A DNA stretch of 33,575 bases from Spartobacteria bacterium AMD-G4 (GTDB lineage: Bacteria > Verrucomicrobiota > Verrucomicrobiia > Chthoniobacterales > Terrimicrobiaceae), in the NCBI GenBank assembly GCA_002290555.1, contig NEUK01000008.1, forward strand, positions 1 through 33,575, read 5' to 3'. The notes beneath the pieces were generated by a model. It was not told the DNA's origin, searched no databases, and saw nothing but the letters and a program-made list of their open reading frames with translations. A program made the translations under genes and the position numbers. Positions 26,501 to 33,575 of this stretch are shown piece after piece (position 1 is the first letter of the stretch; every line of letters starts with the position of its first letter).

Positions 26501-26653
26501 GGAAGGCGGGGTTGCTGGAATCCCGGCGCTGGCGTCGGTGGTTTGATGGTCGAGGGGTGGTGTGTTTGTTCGGTCGGAGGCTTGATTGGCATAAAAAACG
26601 CCGCTCAATACGATCGAGGAAACACCCAAGCAGGTTATGATTGTTTTTTTCAT
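23519..26653 (-). CDS. Secreted subtilisin-like serine protease with C-terminal lamin-tail-like module
   Basis: 1044-aa S8 protease. A signal peptide (KKTIITCLGVSSIVLSGVF) is followed by a Pro/Ser/Thr-rich stretch (about 30-130) and a short prodomain-like segment. The catalytic triad is D232 in VGVWDAGS, H262 in DDHATHVAGT and S444 in SGTSMATP, with the oxyanion asparagine N355 in AAGN. A beta-barrel region follows (about 530-675), then a TPTPSPTPSPTP linker, an Ig-like domain (about 695-790), an IPT/TIG-like domain (about 795-870) and a C-terminal lamin-tail-like domain (SQIYAGGGRWWSDYSHDYVELHNPG onward). No PEP-CTERM or other sorting tail is visible. Probably an extracellular or surface protease feeding on protein. 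Confidence 0.9.
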   Translation of the reverse strand: MKKTIITCLGVSSIVLSGVFYANQASDRTNTPPLDHQTTDASAGIPATPPSSGPVVSPPQSSMAPTMASQALGAVGSPSATLPDPSQDSPQGSDNASDGTATVQNTNPARPRGTTPSSAVSGGPATPTNPIVLLLQSADMSNPEERERVVAEMTQVEESRMDAVLEKAGQLGVPVRIDETDGKVSVLHDFRGEHPLYRVTNNRNAAISTGSNLIQATPYGLDGSGVKVGVWDAGSVRNTHRELTGRVTNKNAATPLDDHATHVAGTIAATGVDASAKGMAPKSTLDSFDWDNDYAEMTANGAATATALASVPLSNHSYGYGAGTADMGRYEREAQTTDALVWSLPYFLPFWAAGNEQNSLTAQGGFQSITFNSLAKNIVTIGAVNDAVVAGVRSASAGSMSTFSSWGPCDDGRIKPDLVANGVGIYSTTAGTDSSYNGSYSGTSMATPNAAGSAALIQQLYATTYGQRPRASLLKALLIHTADDLGNPGPDYKFGWGLINVKAAADLILAQKATPAVPRIVENSLTAALKSTTTTFDWDGLSPIRATLSWTDPAGAAQTAADSRTPNLVHDLDLKITGPDGATVYLPFVMPFVGAWTSAAMSAAAATGKNRVDNTEQVHIASPNRAGTYTVTVSMDAALSTNAQPYALVITGAAASTTPTPSPTPSPTPVPFNPAPTVSLTSPTSGTSISLGAQLTLSANAADRTSSGAAGIISRVEFFSGSTWLGIDTTAPYSVAWKPAASGNYILTARATDSEGAVATSTSTTVTVLAPPPAPSISSFSPASGAVGASVLINGGNLSAVTGVQFNGVSASVWRTVSPTQISATVPLGATTGRVRVSTATASATSSATFTVTTPPASVFISQIYAGGGRWWSDYSHDYVELHNPGTAPARLDGWSLQLTGGSGSRWTVVPLKGSIPARGYYLVALAGGDYAYDLPTANASGAYDLAVKQGKVALLRTSAPLVGASPLGLANLSDFVGYGPANAYEGSYPAISPERYYAIFRANEGATDTNDNYADFDWNYAAPRNSATPVTLRKKQLLPRVSR

Positions 26654-26740
26654 TGTGCTGAGGGTTTGACTGGCTGTGAAGCATCAGCCGTGCCACCCGC
26701 ACGAGGTGCGCTTTTTCTTTCGAGTGGGTTTCTTCTTTGT

Positions 26741-26763
26741 CTCGTGCCGTTTATCGGCACGAG
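26741..26763. other. Perfect inverted repeat, 9-bp stem
   Basis: CTCGTGCCG and CGGCACGAG separated by TTTAT, about 90 bases upstream of the subtilase start. It could be an operator or a terminator-like element for plus-strand transcription (CGTTTGTTT follows). No other copy was seen in the window. Confidence 0.5.
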
Positions 26764-27017
26764 CGTTTGTTTCCAGGGCATTCACCCTGTGATGAAGTCC
26801 CCAAGGTTGTGGTTTTTAGAAGGCACTCAAGTAGGTCGGGCGTCTCTCCTGACATCGAACCCACACTCTGGAGGGCCCTGCTCCGTCAGTGCCCAAATAT
26901 TAGCCACAGCCAACTTGGAACCACTTTCAGACACCCTCGCCAGCGAGAACCAAACTGCCCGCCAACCCATCCCTTAAAAAAATGATTTTTTCTTCCTTCT
27001 CTTACGCCCACCAGCGA

Positions 27018-27064
27018 GGACGCCTGTGCTCCTCTCCAAGAGTCCAAAAGCTATCGCCTTTTGG
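27018..27064 (-). repeat. Composite interspersed repeat (CCAAAAG hairpin + GGAGCACAGGCGTCC)
   Basis: Read on the minus strand it is CCAAAAG-(7)-CTTTTGG, then ACTCT, a short spacer and GGAGCACAGGCGTCC. The hairpin plus ACTCT recurs at 33171-33196, and the second part recurs at 1123-1137. It lies just downstream of accC. Seen directly; mobility or function is unknown. Confidence 0.7.
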
Positions 27065-27115
27065 TATGAGTTGGCTTGATTTCGGCCGCTGAATTCCGTC
27101 AGCGCTGGGCGGGTA

Positions 27116-28477
<1,362 letters not shown>

Positions 28478-28494
28478 GGCGGGGTGGCCGGAGA

Positions 28495-28983
28495 TTACTT
28501 GAGGCGGAAGAGTGTCTGGCCAAACTGGACGGGCTTGCCATTTTCGGCGCAGATTTCTGTGACGATACCGGAGACTTCGGCCTTGACCTCATTCATGACT
28601 TTCATCGCTTCGATGATACAAATAACGGTGTCTGGAGTCACTTGTTGGCCTACCGAAAGGAACGCTGGGGACTCGGGAGAGGCGGCGGAGTAAAATGTGC
28701 CGACCATGGGAGACTTGATTTCGAGGCCCTCGGCGGCCGGTGGAGCGGCGGCTGGCGCTTCCGTGTGGTTTGCCGGCGGTGGGGAGGCGGGCTCGCTGGC
28801 TGAGAAAACAGGCTGACTGGTCACATACTGGGTGGGGCCGACGGCACCCGCCGTCTTGAGCGTGATTTTGAAGCCTTCCCGCTCCATTTTGAAAACGGCG
28901 ACGCCGTTTTTTTTCATGAGATCTATGAGTGTGCGAATTTCTTTGATGTCCACGGTAGAAGTAGGTTGTTTCCGAGAGGGCAT
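28495..28983 (-). CDS. accB: Biotin carboxyl carrier protein of acetyl-CoA carboxylase
   Basis: 162-aa carrier. The N-terminal helix [17 protein letters not shown] and an Ala/Pro-rich linker (about 60-85) lead to the biotinyl domain, with the biotinylated lysine K128 in [11 protein letters not shown] and the SPMVGTFY start at residue 91. The ATG at 28983 is preferred; a TTG at 28998 would add five residues. It is transcribed with accC, and a strong terminator separates it from the exosortase gene upstream. Confidence 0.96.
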   Translation of the reverse strand: MPSRKQPTSTVDIKEIRTLIDLMKKNGVAVFKMEREGFKITLKTAGAVGPTQYVTSQPVFSASEPASPPPANHTEAPAAAPPAAEGLEIKSPMVGTFYSAASPESPAFLSVGQQVTPDTVICIIEAMKVMNEVKAEVSGIVTEICAENGKPVQFGQTLFRLK

Positions 28984-29044
28984 GATGTCACGCGACAACT
29001 TGATTGGTCAAGACATGGAATGACTCCCCCCGAGCGGCGGTGGC

Positions 29045-29081
29045 AAAAAAAAGACCGCCTTGTTGAGGCGGTCTTTTTTTT
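29045..29081. terminator. Bidirectional Rho-independent terminator
   Basis: AAGACCGCCT and AGGCGGTCTT form a 10-bp perfect stem (29051-29060 / 29066-29075) with a TGTTG loop, flanked by eight A on the left and eight T on the right. On the minus strand it ends the exosortase transcript before accB. Confidence 0.92.
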
Positions 29082-29121
29082 CATGTGAGGGAGTTGTCTT
29101 TGAGATCGAGCGTAGGGCGTT

Positions 29122-30198
29122 TCAGTAGTCGTCGTCCCTTTTTTTAGCAGGCGATCCGGGCGGCGGCGGTGGCTTCTGGGTGGATCGCATGTTGGCGGCG
29201 GTCGGCACGGATTTTCGCAAGGATTCCATGGCACCGGGCACCTGCGCCCATAGGGTGGAGAAATTTGTCAGAAATTTACCGATCAATATCATGCCTCCGA
29301 TGGCCACAAAGAATACCAAGTAACCCGCCACCATGTGAAACCAGGAGGGGTCTGAAAGCGCATTTTTTCCGATGGCAAATTCCGAGCCAAACACAATCGT
29401 GCCGATGGTCAGCATGAGGATTCGCGCCAAGTTGCCAGCGATGGCCAGGGGAGCTGAGCACGCGAAAAGAATCCATTTTTGCCACCAGGTTTTCAGCGTG
29501 AATTGCGCATAGAGCGCGCTCGCCATCATGAGCGCAAAAAGCGATCGAATACCGGAACACGGGTCCGCCACATCGACGGCAAATTTTTTCCCTGCGGGAA
29601 TTCCCAGCATGGGGTCGGGCGCAGAAAGGATGCCAGTGCCATTGCGCACGACATCCACCCCAATGAAATCAAGCGAAAAAACCGCCGCGTGCGACATGAG
29701 CATGCGGAGCGGGAAGGCGATGTAATTGTCCAAAAAGGGCAGCGGCCAGGCAAAGACGAGGAACATCAGAGGGAAGACAAAAAAGAGAAGCGTCCGCCAG
29801 CCCAGCAGAAACCAAATCGAGCTGGCGACCAGCGCTTGGAAGGCAAAAAATCCCACATAGTGCGTGGCCATTCGCTGCCCCGCCCAGAAGAGCACAAAAG
29901 CGAGAATGGTGAAGACCATTCCAAGCCGCGAAAAGGAGGCGGCGGGCAAGGGCTTCTGGTGGATCGAACGGACGAAGATGGCCAAGGCGACTGGCAAGAC
30001 AAAAAGACAATGTCCCCAATCCGCACTGTCCTTCGTTATGTTCCAAAACTGCTTGAACGCCGACTCGGGGAAATCTCCATAGCCTTGGGAATAAGGGATG
30101 AGGGCAAATAACAAAAAGGGCAGAATCCATGAAAGCGCGAGGGCCAGGAGCTGGCGATCGGAGGCGTGGGAGCGTATTTGCGAGAGGTAATTACTCAC
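29122..30198 (-). CDS. Exosortase
   Basis: Polytopic membrane cysteine protease/transpeptidase (358 aa) that processes proteins bearing a C-terminal sorting tail. About eight to nine hydrophobic helices are visible. The catalytic triad is C214 in VADPCSGIRSLFALMM, R259 in GNLARILML and H288 in WFHMVAGYLVF. A hydrophilic Pro-rich tail (QKPPPPPGSPAKKRDDDY) ends the protein. The start overlaps the end of the glycosyltransferase-like gene by eight bases. No PEP-CTERM substrate is encoded in the window, so targets must lie elsewhere. The exosortase subtype cannot be assigned here. Confidence 0.92.
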   Translation of the reverse strand: MSNYLSQIRSHASDRQLLALALSWILPFLLFALIPYSQGYGDFPESAFKQFWNITKDSADWGHCLFVLPVALAIFVRSIHQKPLPAASFSRLGMVFTILAFVLFWAGQRMATHYVGFFAFQALVASSIWFLLGWRTLLFFVFPLMFLVFAWPLPFLDNYIAFPLRMLMSHAAVFSLDFIGVDVVRNGTGILSAPDPMLGIPAGKKFAVDVADPCSGIRSLFALMMASALYAQFTLKTWWQKWILFACSAPLAIAGNLARILMLTIGTIVFGSEFAIGKNALSDPSWFHMVAGYLVFFVAIGGMILIGKFLTNFSTLWAQVPGAMESLRKSVPTAANMRSTQKPPPPPGSPAKKRDDDY

Positions 30199-31222
30199 GA
30201 GGCGAGGAGTGTTGCATATTTAGCTGGTTTTCCACAATGGCAAAAGTTTCAGAATCCTTCACGGGATGCAGCGTCCAAGCGCCTGTAGCCCTTGCGCTGT
30301 GCGGGTCGGGTCGGTTCTGAGGGAGGTTCTGCACAAAGACGCCCTGCGCAGGAATTTCGCGCAAGCGGTAGCCTAATCGATGGGCGGTCGTGGGCAGGTC
30401 GAGTTCCAAATACCAATCGGCCAGAGTGAGATCACCCGCAACGGCCTGCCATGCCCCACGCGTCCAAAAATGCCCGGTTCCCAGCATCGACAGCGCGATT
30501 TGCTGCTCGTAGGTGTCCGTGACGGTGGCCAGCCAATGCGGATTCGTGGAGGCATCCACCCGGCCCAAGTGGTATGCCAAAACATCCGCTTCTTGTTCGG
30601 CGAGGCAGCGCAGCATGCGGGCTGGGAGGTCGGAGACCATGGGGAGATGGTCGTATTCCTGAAAGAGAACATGCGTGAACGGGCGGTCTTGGAGCCATTC
30701 CGTCGTGCGTGAAAAAATCTCGCGATAGCTTTGGCCTTCCCGCTGATGGTCGGAGGTTCTGTGCTTCGACTCGGTGAGAAGAAATTTCTGTGGATGCGAG
30801 ATTTTTTGAAACGCATCTTGGCTTCCCCCGTAAGCCAACAGAACATTTTCCCGATCAAAACCCGCCTTGGTCCAGAGACATATCGTTTTTTCGACGGATA
30901 CCGGATCGCGATGGTCGAGAAGGAGGAGGAGGATTTGGTCCGGCGCGTGAGTTGCTGTGGTCTTGGCGTGCCTAGGAGGGAAATCGACCTCGGGATGCGT
31001 TGTAAAGCCAATGGATTGATGCCAATATGTCAAGCGCTTCTGGGAAATAGGCACAGGCACAATGGCGCAATCGCAACCCAGCAAATGCAAGCGCCCCCCC
31101 CAAGAAAAAATGGCACCCCGGCCGAGCACCTTGCCCGTCCGACAGTCTCGAATCTCAGAGCCGATGAGCTGAAAAAACCAGATGCAGACATCGCGAAGGG
31201 CTTGTTTGAGTTGTTTCAACAT
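30191..31222 (-). CDS. Glycosyltransferase-like protein coupled to exosortase
   Basis: 343-aa soluble protein. The region from about residue 94, DQILLLLLDHRDPVSVEKTI, looks like the first beta-strand and loop of a GT-A nucleotide-sugar fold. THVLFQEYDHLP (about 184-195) would supply a DxD-like acidic motif, and LSMLGTGHFWTRGAW and WYLELDLPTTAHRLGYRLREIP resemble later GT segments. No firm family match can be claimed. It overlaps the exosortase start, so it may modify exosortase substrates or attach them to a glycan. It is the first gene of this two-gene unit. Confidence 0.6.
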   Translation of the reverse strand: MLKQLKQALRDVCIWFFQLIGSEIRDCRTGKVLGRGAIFSWGGRLHLLGCDCAIVPVPISQKRLTYWHQSIGFTTHPEVDFPPRHAKTTATHAPDQILLLLLDHRDPVSVEKTICLWTKAGFDRENVLLAYGGSQDAFQKISHPQKFLLTESKHRTSDHQREGQSYREIFSRTTEWLQDRPFTHVLFQEYDHLPMVSDLPARMLRCLAEQEADVLAYHLGRVDASTNPHWLATVTDTYEQQIALSMLGTGHFWTRGAWQAVAGDLTLADWYLELDLPTTAHRLGYRLREIPAQGVFVQNLPQNRPDPHSARATGAWTLHPVKDSETFAIVENQLNMQHSSPRE

Positions 31223-31287
31223 TTTTTAGAAAGAATCGGAGCGCAGCGGAGAAAGACAAGTGAAGTTTGCACGGAGAAGATTTTTAG

Positions 31288-31357
31288 ACAGGATGACAGG
31301 AACTGCAGGAGAAACAGGAAGTTTTTTAGACAAAATTAACAAAATTGACAAAATTGA
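31288..31357. repeat. Short-period tandem repeats: CAGGA at 8-9 bp, then ACAAAATT(A/G) x3
   Basis: CAGGA begins at 31289, 31297, 31306 and 31315 (spacing 8, 9, 9). It is followed by three exact 9-bp units ACAAAATTA, ACAAAATTG, ACAAAATTG (31330-31356). Similar ACAGGAT- and ACAAAATT-type intergenic repeats are familiar from other environmental bacterial genomes, but I know of no proven role. Confidence 0.7.
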
Positions 31358-31685
31358 GGGGAGGGGAAAAGCCGAGGGGCGTGCGGGATATCGAAAACTG
31401 GAAATCAGAGACTTGGCGCAAAAAGATGGGGAAAGTCTGGCAAAATCATGGACAGCAAAATCATTAGGGGAAAACTGAAATGCTTTATCATTCTACCTAC
31501 AAGAATTTTATTTAACCACAATCGAGTATCAGGGCGGGTGCGAGAACCGAAGGCTTGGGCAAGCCGAAGGAAGAGCAACTGAAAGTTGGCCCCTTGGGGG
31601 GGCGCAGCATCGGGTGCGATGCAAGTCAAAGAGCAACCGAAGGTTGGCCCAAAGGGTGAGCGAGAGGGAATGAGCGAGTCAAATT

Positions 31686-31930
31686 ACACGGATTAACACG
31701 GATAGACGCAGGCGCGGGTGCATTCGCGTTGCGAATGGGGCAGGGCAAAAACAAAAACTCTGCAAGCAAGCTTGATCGATTTTTGCTTTTTTATTTGCCA
31801 ATCCCAGCTTGCTGGGATCACCCGTGCCCATCCGCGCCCATCCGTGGTTAGTTTCCCCTCCAGCCGCGCAGCGCTCGTTCGCTGCTGAATTGTAAACAAT
31901 TCACTCTCTGTGCTCTCCGTGTCCTCCATG
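31686..31930. repeat. Further 9-10 bp periodic repeats and perfect palindromes
   Basis: ACACGGAT occurs at 31686 and 31696. Three 10-bp units from 31820 read ACCCGTGCCC, ATCCGCGCCC and ATCCGTGGTT. Three 9-bp units from 31904 read CTCTCTGTG, CTCTCCGTG and TCCTCCATG. Interleaved perfect palindromes are CATTCGC-GTT-GCGAATG (31721-31737), ATCCCAGC-TT-GCTGGGAT (31801-31818) and GAATTGT-AA-ACAATTC (31887-31902). Confidence 0.7.
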
Positions 31931-31940
31931 GTTAAAAAGT

Positions 31941-33092
31941 TTAGGCAACTTGACTCAAAAAAGCCCTTGGATTTTTTGAGAATTGAGGGAAATTTTCGGG
32001 CGATACGATGATGAGCTTGGCTCCGGGGAAATGTTTCAGGAAGGCATTCAAGCCTTGAGTCGATTTTTTTCGGCCCGATTTCACTTCGATGGCATAAAGT
32101 TGTCCTTGATACTGATGGATAAAGTCCACTTCGGCATTTTTTTCGCGCCAGTAGAAGAGTTCACCTGGCAATTGGAGCAATTCTGCTCCTACAGCGAGTT
32201 CGAAGACCCGACCGCGCCGCTCGGGATCCGTGGTATCCATCTTGCCGGTCGCCATCGTGTGGAGCGCGGGACAGGCGGGGATCACTTTTGGGCTGGAACT
32301 GCGCGCCAGCCACGCTTTGGCGGAATATTTTTGGAGGCCATGGATCAAAAATGCTCCGCCATAGAGTTCGATGTAATACTTTACCAAATCTGTGTTTCCG
32401 CGATCCTGTAACTGTCCGAGCAGCTTGGTGTAGCTGATTTCCCGAGCGGGATAGTGACAGAGGATTTCAAAGGCTTGGCGGAACAATGCAGGATTGGCAA
32501 CTTTTCGGTTCTGGAGGATATCCTTGCCGATGACTGCCTCGACGATAGATTCCTTCATGTAGGCATACCAGCGGTCGGCATCACCCTCAAAGGGAACCGC
32601 GCCGGGATAGCCGCCGAAGATCAGGTAGCGAGTCAGATCATAGCCAAAAGCCTCGTACAATTCGTTGTATCTCCATTGATATACGCGGATCAATTCAAAA
32701 CGCCCGGCAAGACTTTCCGTCAACCCGCTATGGAGTTGAAGCGCACTCGACCCCAAGAGAAGAACCCTCACTCGACCCGGTTGCGAATCCCAGAGCGCCT
32801 TGATGGTTTCAGCCCAGTTGGGTACTTTTTGAATTTCATCGACGATGAGGAGGGTGCCATCGCCCAAGGCCAAAGCTTTTTGCCATTGCTCCAATAACCA
32901 ATTCCGGTCACTGACCAGTAAACCATCCGCATTGGCATAAAAAAAAGGCCCATTCCAACGCTGCAAGAGTTGCTTTACGCCCGTGGTCTTACCGACTTGG
33001 CGAGGCCCAATGAGAACTTGAATGAGCACATCGCGAGAGCGGAAACGCTCTTCTAAAAGCCCAACAAAAGCTCTCTCATAGGTCGGCAACAT
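31941..33092 (-). CDS. AAA_14/DUF4143 family ATP-binding protein
   Basis: 383-aa predicted ATPase. Walker A is LIGPRQVGKTT (K35, T36), Walker B is LLIVDEIQKV (D85, E86), and the LLLGSSALQL sensor segment and LAGRFELIRVYQWRYNEL are typical of the AAA_14 domain. The C-terminal DUF4143-like half ends with a PD-(D/E)XK-like core, YWREKNAEVDFIHQYQGQLYAIEVKSG (the E-V-D and E-V-K residues are visible). The function of the family is unknown. It is a single gene bounded by repeat-rich, AT-richer sequence on both sides and preceded by two palindromes, which hints at autoregulation and horizontal transfer. Confidence 0.9.
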   Translation of the reverse strand: MLPTYERAFVGLLEERFRSRDVLIQVLIGPRQVGKTTGVKQLLQRWNGPFFYANADGLLVSDRNWLLEQWQKALALGDGTLLIVDEIQKVPNWAETIKALWDSQPGRVRVLLLGSSALQLHSGLTESLAGRFELIRVYQWRYNELYEAFGYDLTRYLIFGGYPGAVPFEGDADRWYAYMKESIVEAVIGKDILQNRKVANPALFRQAFEILCHYPAREISYTKLLGQLQDRGNTDLVKYYIELYGGAFLIHGLQKYSAKAWLARSSSPKVIPACPALHTMATGKMDTTDPERRGRVFELAVGAELLQLPGELFYWREKNAEVDFIHQYQGQLYAIEVKSGRKKSTQGLNAFLKHFPGAKLIIVSPENFPQFSKNPRAFLSQVA

Positions 33093-33106
33093 AAGGCAAT
33101 TAAGGA

Positions 33107-33146
33107 TTGATAGATTAGTCTATCAAAAATAATAGACCTTTCTATT
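33107..33146 (-). promoter_or_regulatory. Promoter region with twin ATAGA-N4-TCTAT palindromes
   Basis: TTGATAGA-TTAG-TCTATCAA (33107-33126) and AATAGA-CCTT-TCTATT (33131-33146) share ATAGA-N4-TCTAT with the same 4-base spacer. Their centres are 22 bp apart, about two helical turns. TATTAT (33129-33134, minus strand) fits a -10 element between them. The region lies 15-54 bases upstream of the DUF4143 ATPase start, where a repressor dimer pair would block transcription. The regulator is not identified. Confidence 0.55.
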
Positions 33147-33575
33147 GAAAAAAAGATTTCAGGTATAAGACCAAAAGCTGAATGCTTTTGGACTCTACTG
33201 TAGCGGCGGTCTATGACCGCCGATGGTCAACCAAAGGAAGGTTGGTTTTAGACATTCTCAAATGTAGCGTAGGCGTCTCGCCTGCAATGGTCTCGAGGAG
33301 CGCACACGCCTCAGGCACACAAGCACACACCTCGCGGGGTGATGCGAAACAATGCGGCCGAGAACCGATGGCTAACTCTCGAACAGGCGAACCGGTCTGC
33401 ACACGGCCGAGACGGCCATGCTCTCGTGCTTTTTTTATTATCCGTAGGTTAAGTGTCTCGCCTGACTGCGAACGCCATACCAACGCAGGCCTCCAGCTTG
33501 GAGCTTACGACTCGGAAAGCGAAACGCCGGCAGAACTTTTTTATCAAGTTCTAATAACCCATTTGTCGTCAATAT
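33147..33575. other. Right-end intergenic region, mosaic of palindromic repeats
   Basis: No credible gene to the window end. It holds the repeats at 33171-33283, a looser GTGTCTCGCCTG copy near 33451, and a CTCCA-GCT-TGGAG hairpin near 33490. Any upstream gene starts beyond the window. Confidence 0.55.
33171..33283 (+). repeat. Cluster of interspersed palindromes
   Basis: Three units lie in a row. CCAAAAGC-TGAAT-GCTTTTGG (33171-33191) is followed by ACTCT as in the copy at 27018-27064. Next comes CGGCGGTC-TAT-GACCGCCG (33204-33222). Last is AGGCG-TCT-CGCCT (33271-33283). The second and third are both preceded by TGTAGCG and followed closely by ATGG, so they look like variants of one module with different arms. 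Confidence 0.72.

Larger units (their letters stand above)
26654..27115. other. Intergenic region with several hairpins, no gene
   Basis: It holds a perfect 9-bp stem CTCGTGCCG-TTTAT-CGGCACGAG (26741-26763), a smaller CGCAC-GAG-GTGCG hairpin followed by CTTTTTCTTT (26698-26720), a CGCTGA/TCAGCG hairpin just after accC (27087-27104), and the interspersed repeat at 27018-27064. The subtilase promoter must lie here on the minus strand, but no consensus pair stands out. Confidence 0.55.
31223..31940. other. Repeat-rich gene-free region
   Basis: About 720 bases without a credible gene. It is packed with short-period degenerate repeats and perfect palindromes, annotated separately. AT-rich and GC-rich blocks alternate. 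A pair of longer near-copies, AGAGCAACTGAAAGTTGGCC and AGAGCAACCGAAGGTTGGCC, lies around 31574-31593 and 31630-31649. Confidence 0.7.

Noticed and set aside
31288-31930. CRISPR array
   Set aside because: Repeat units are 8-10 bp without spacers of constant length, and no cas gene is present.
33211-33483. A 90-codon minus-strand frame at the right end
   Set aside because: It is composed of palindromic repeat sequence and has no protein-like features.

Overview
The window looks like a chromosomal segment of a Gram-negative bacterium, most plausibly a member of the Verrucomicrobiota. The support is lipid A synthesis (lpxB), a LolA-like periplasmic carrier, an exosortase, a CPBP protease of the kind seen in exosortase genomes, a bacterial deoxyhypusine-synthase-like gene, proline-rich envelope proteins and many short palindromic intergenic repeats. 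G+C is moderately high by eye, with AT-rich islands near 15.6 kb and at the right end. The phylum is an inference from gene content. No rRNA or ribosomal-protein marker is present to fix it.

Layout. 0.1-5.9 kb, plus strand: rnhB-yraN, then an ABC-F ATPase (Uup-like) joined to a RapA-like SNF2 ATPase by an ATGA overlap. 5.9-9.4 kb, minus strand: a compact run ruvX-truA-amidase-lpxB (repair, tRNA modification, cell wall, lipid A). 9.4-10.3 kb, plus: a small membrane protein and maf. 10.3-12.8 kb, minus: a PmtA/OlsG-like methyltransferase, an RlmD/TrmA-type RNA methyltransferase and another SAM methyltransferase. 12.9-15.4 kb, plus: tRNA-Ser(GCU), the CPBP protease and glutamine-dependent NAD synthetase. 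A 355-bp gap then carries four near-identical DnaA-box-like 9-mers, AAG triplets and a very AT-rich stretch, so it is a candidate replication origin. 15.7-21.2 kb, plus: the deoxyhypusine-synthase-like gene, metF, and a tightly overlapping four-gene cassette of acyl carrier protein, flavoprotein, adenylate-forming ligase and LolA-like carrier. 21.3-23.5 kb: an AAA_28-type P-loop protein, a small secreted protein and a small membrane protein. 23.5-26.7 kb, minus: a large secreted subtilase with Ig-like, IPT/TIG-like and lamin-tail-like C-terminal modules. 27.1-31.2 kb, minus: accB-accC, a strong bidirectional terminator, then an exosortase coupled to a glycosyltransferase-like gene. 31.2-33.6 kb: a repeat-rich gene-poor region around a solitary AAA_14/DUF4143 ATPase whose promoter carries two matching palindromes.

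How the genes work together. Most are housekeeping: nucleic acid maintenance, envelope synthesis, fatty-acid initiation, NAD and folate metabolism. Three parts deserve attention. They are the origin-like locus beside nadE, the ACP/flavoprotein/ligase/LolA cassette (a possible minimal pathway for an outer-membrane acyl or aryl product), and the repeat-bounded right end with the twin operator in front of the DUF4143 ATPase.
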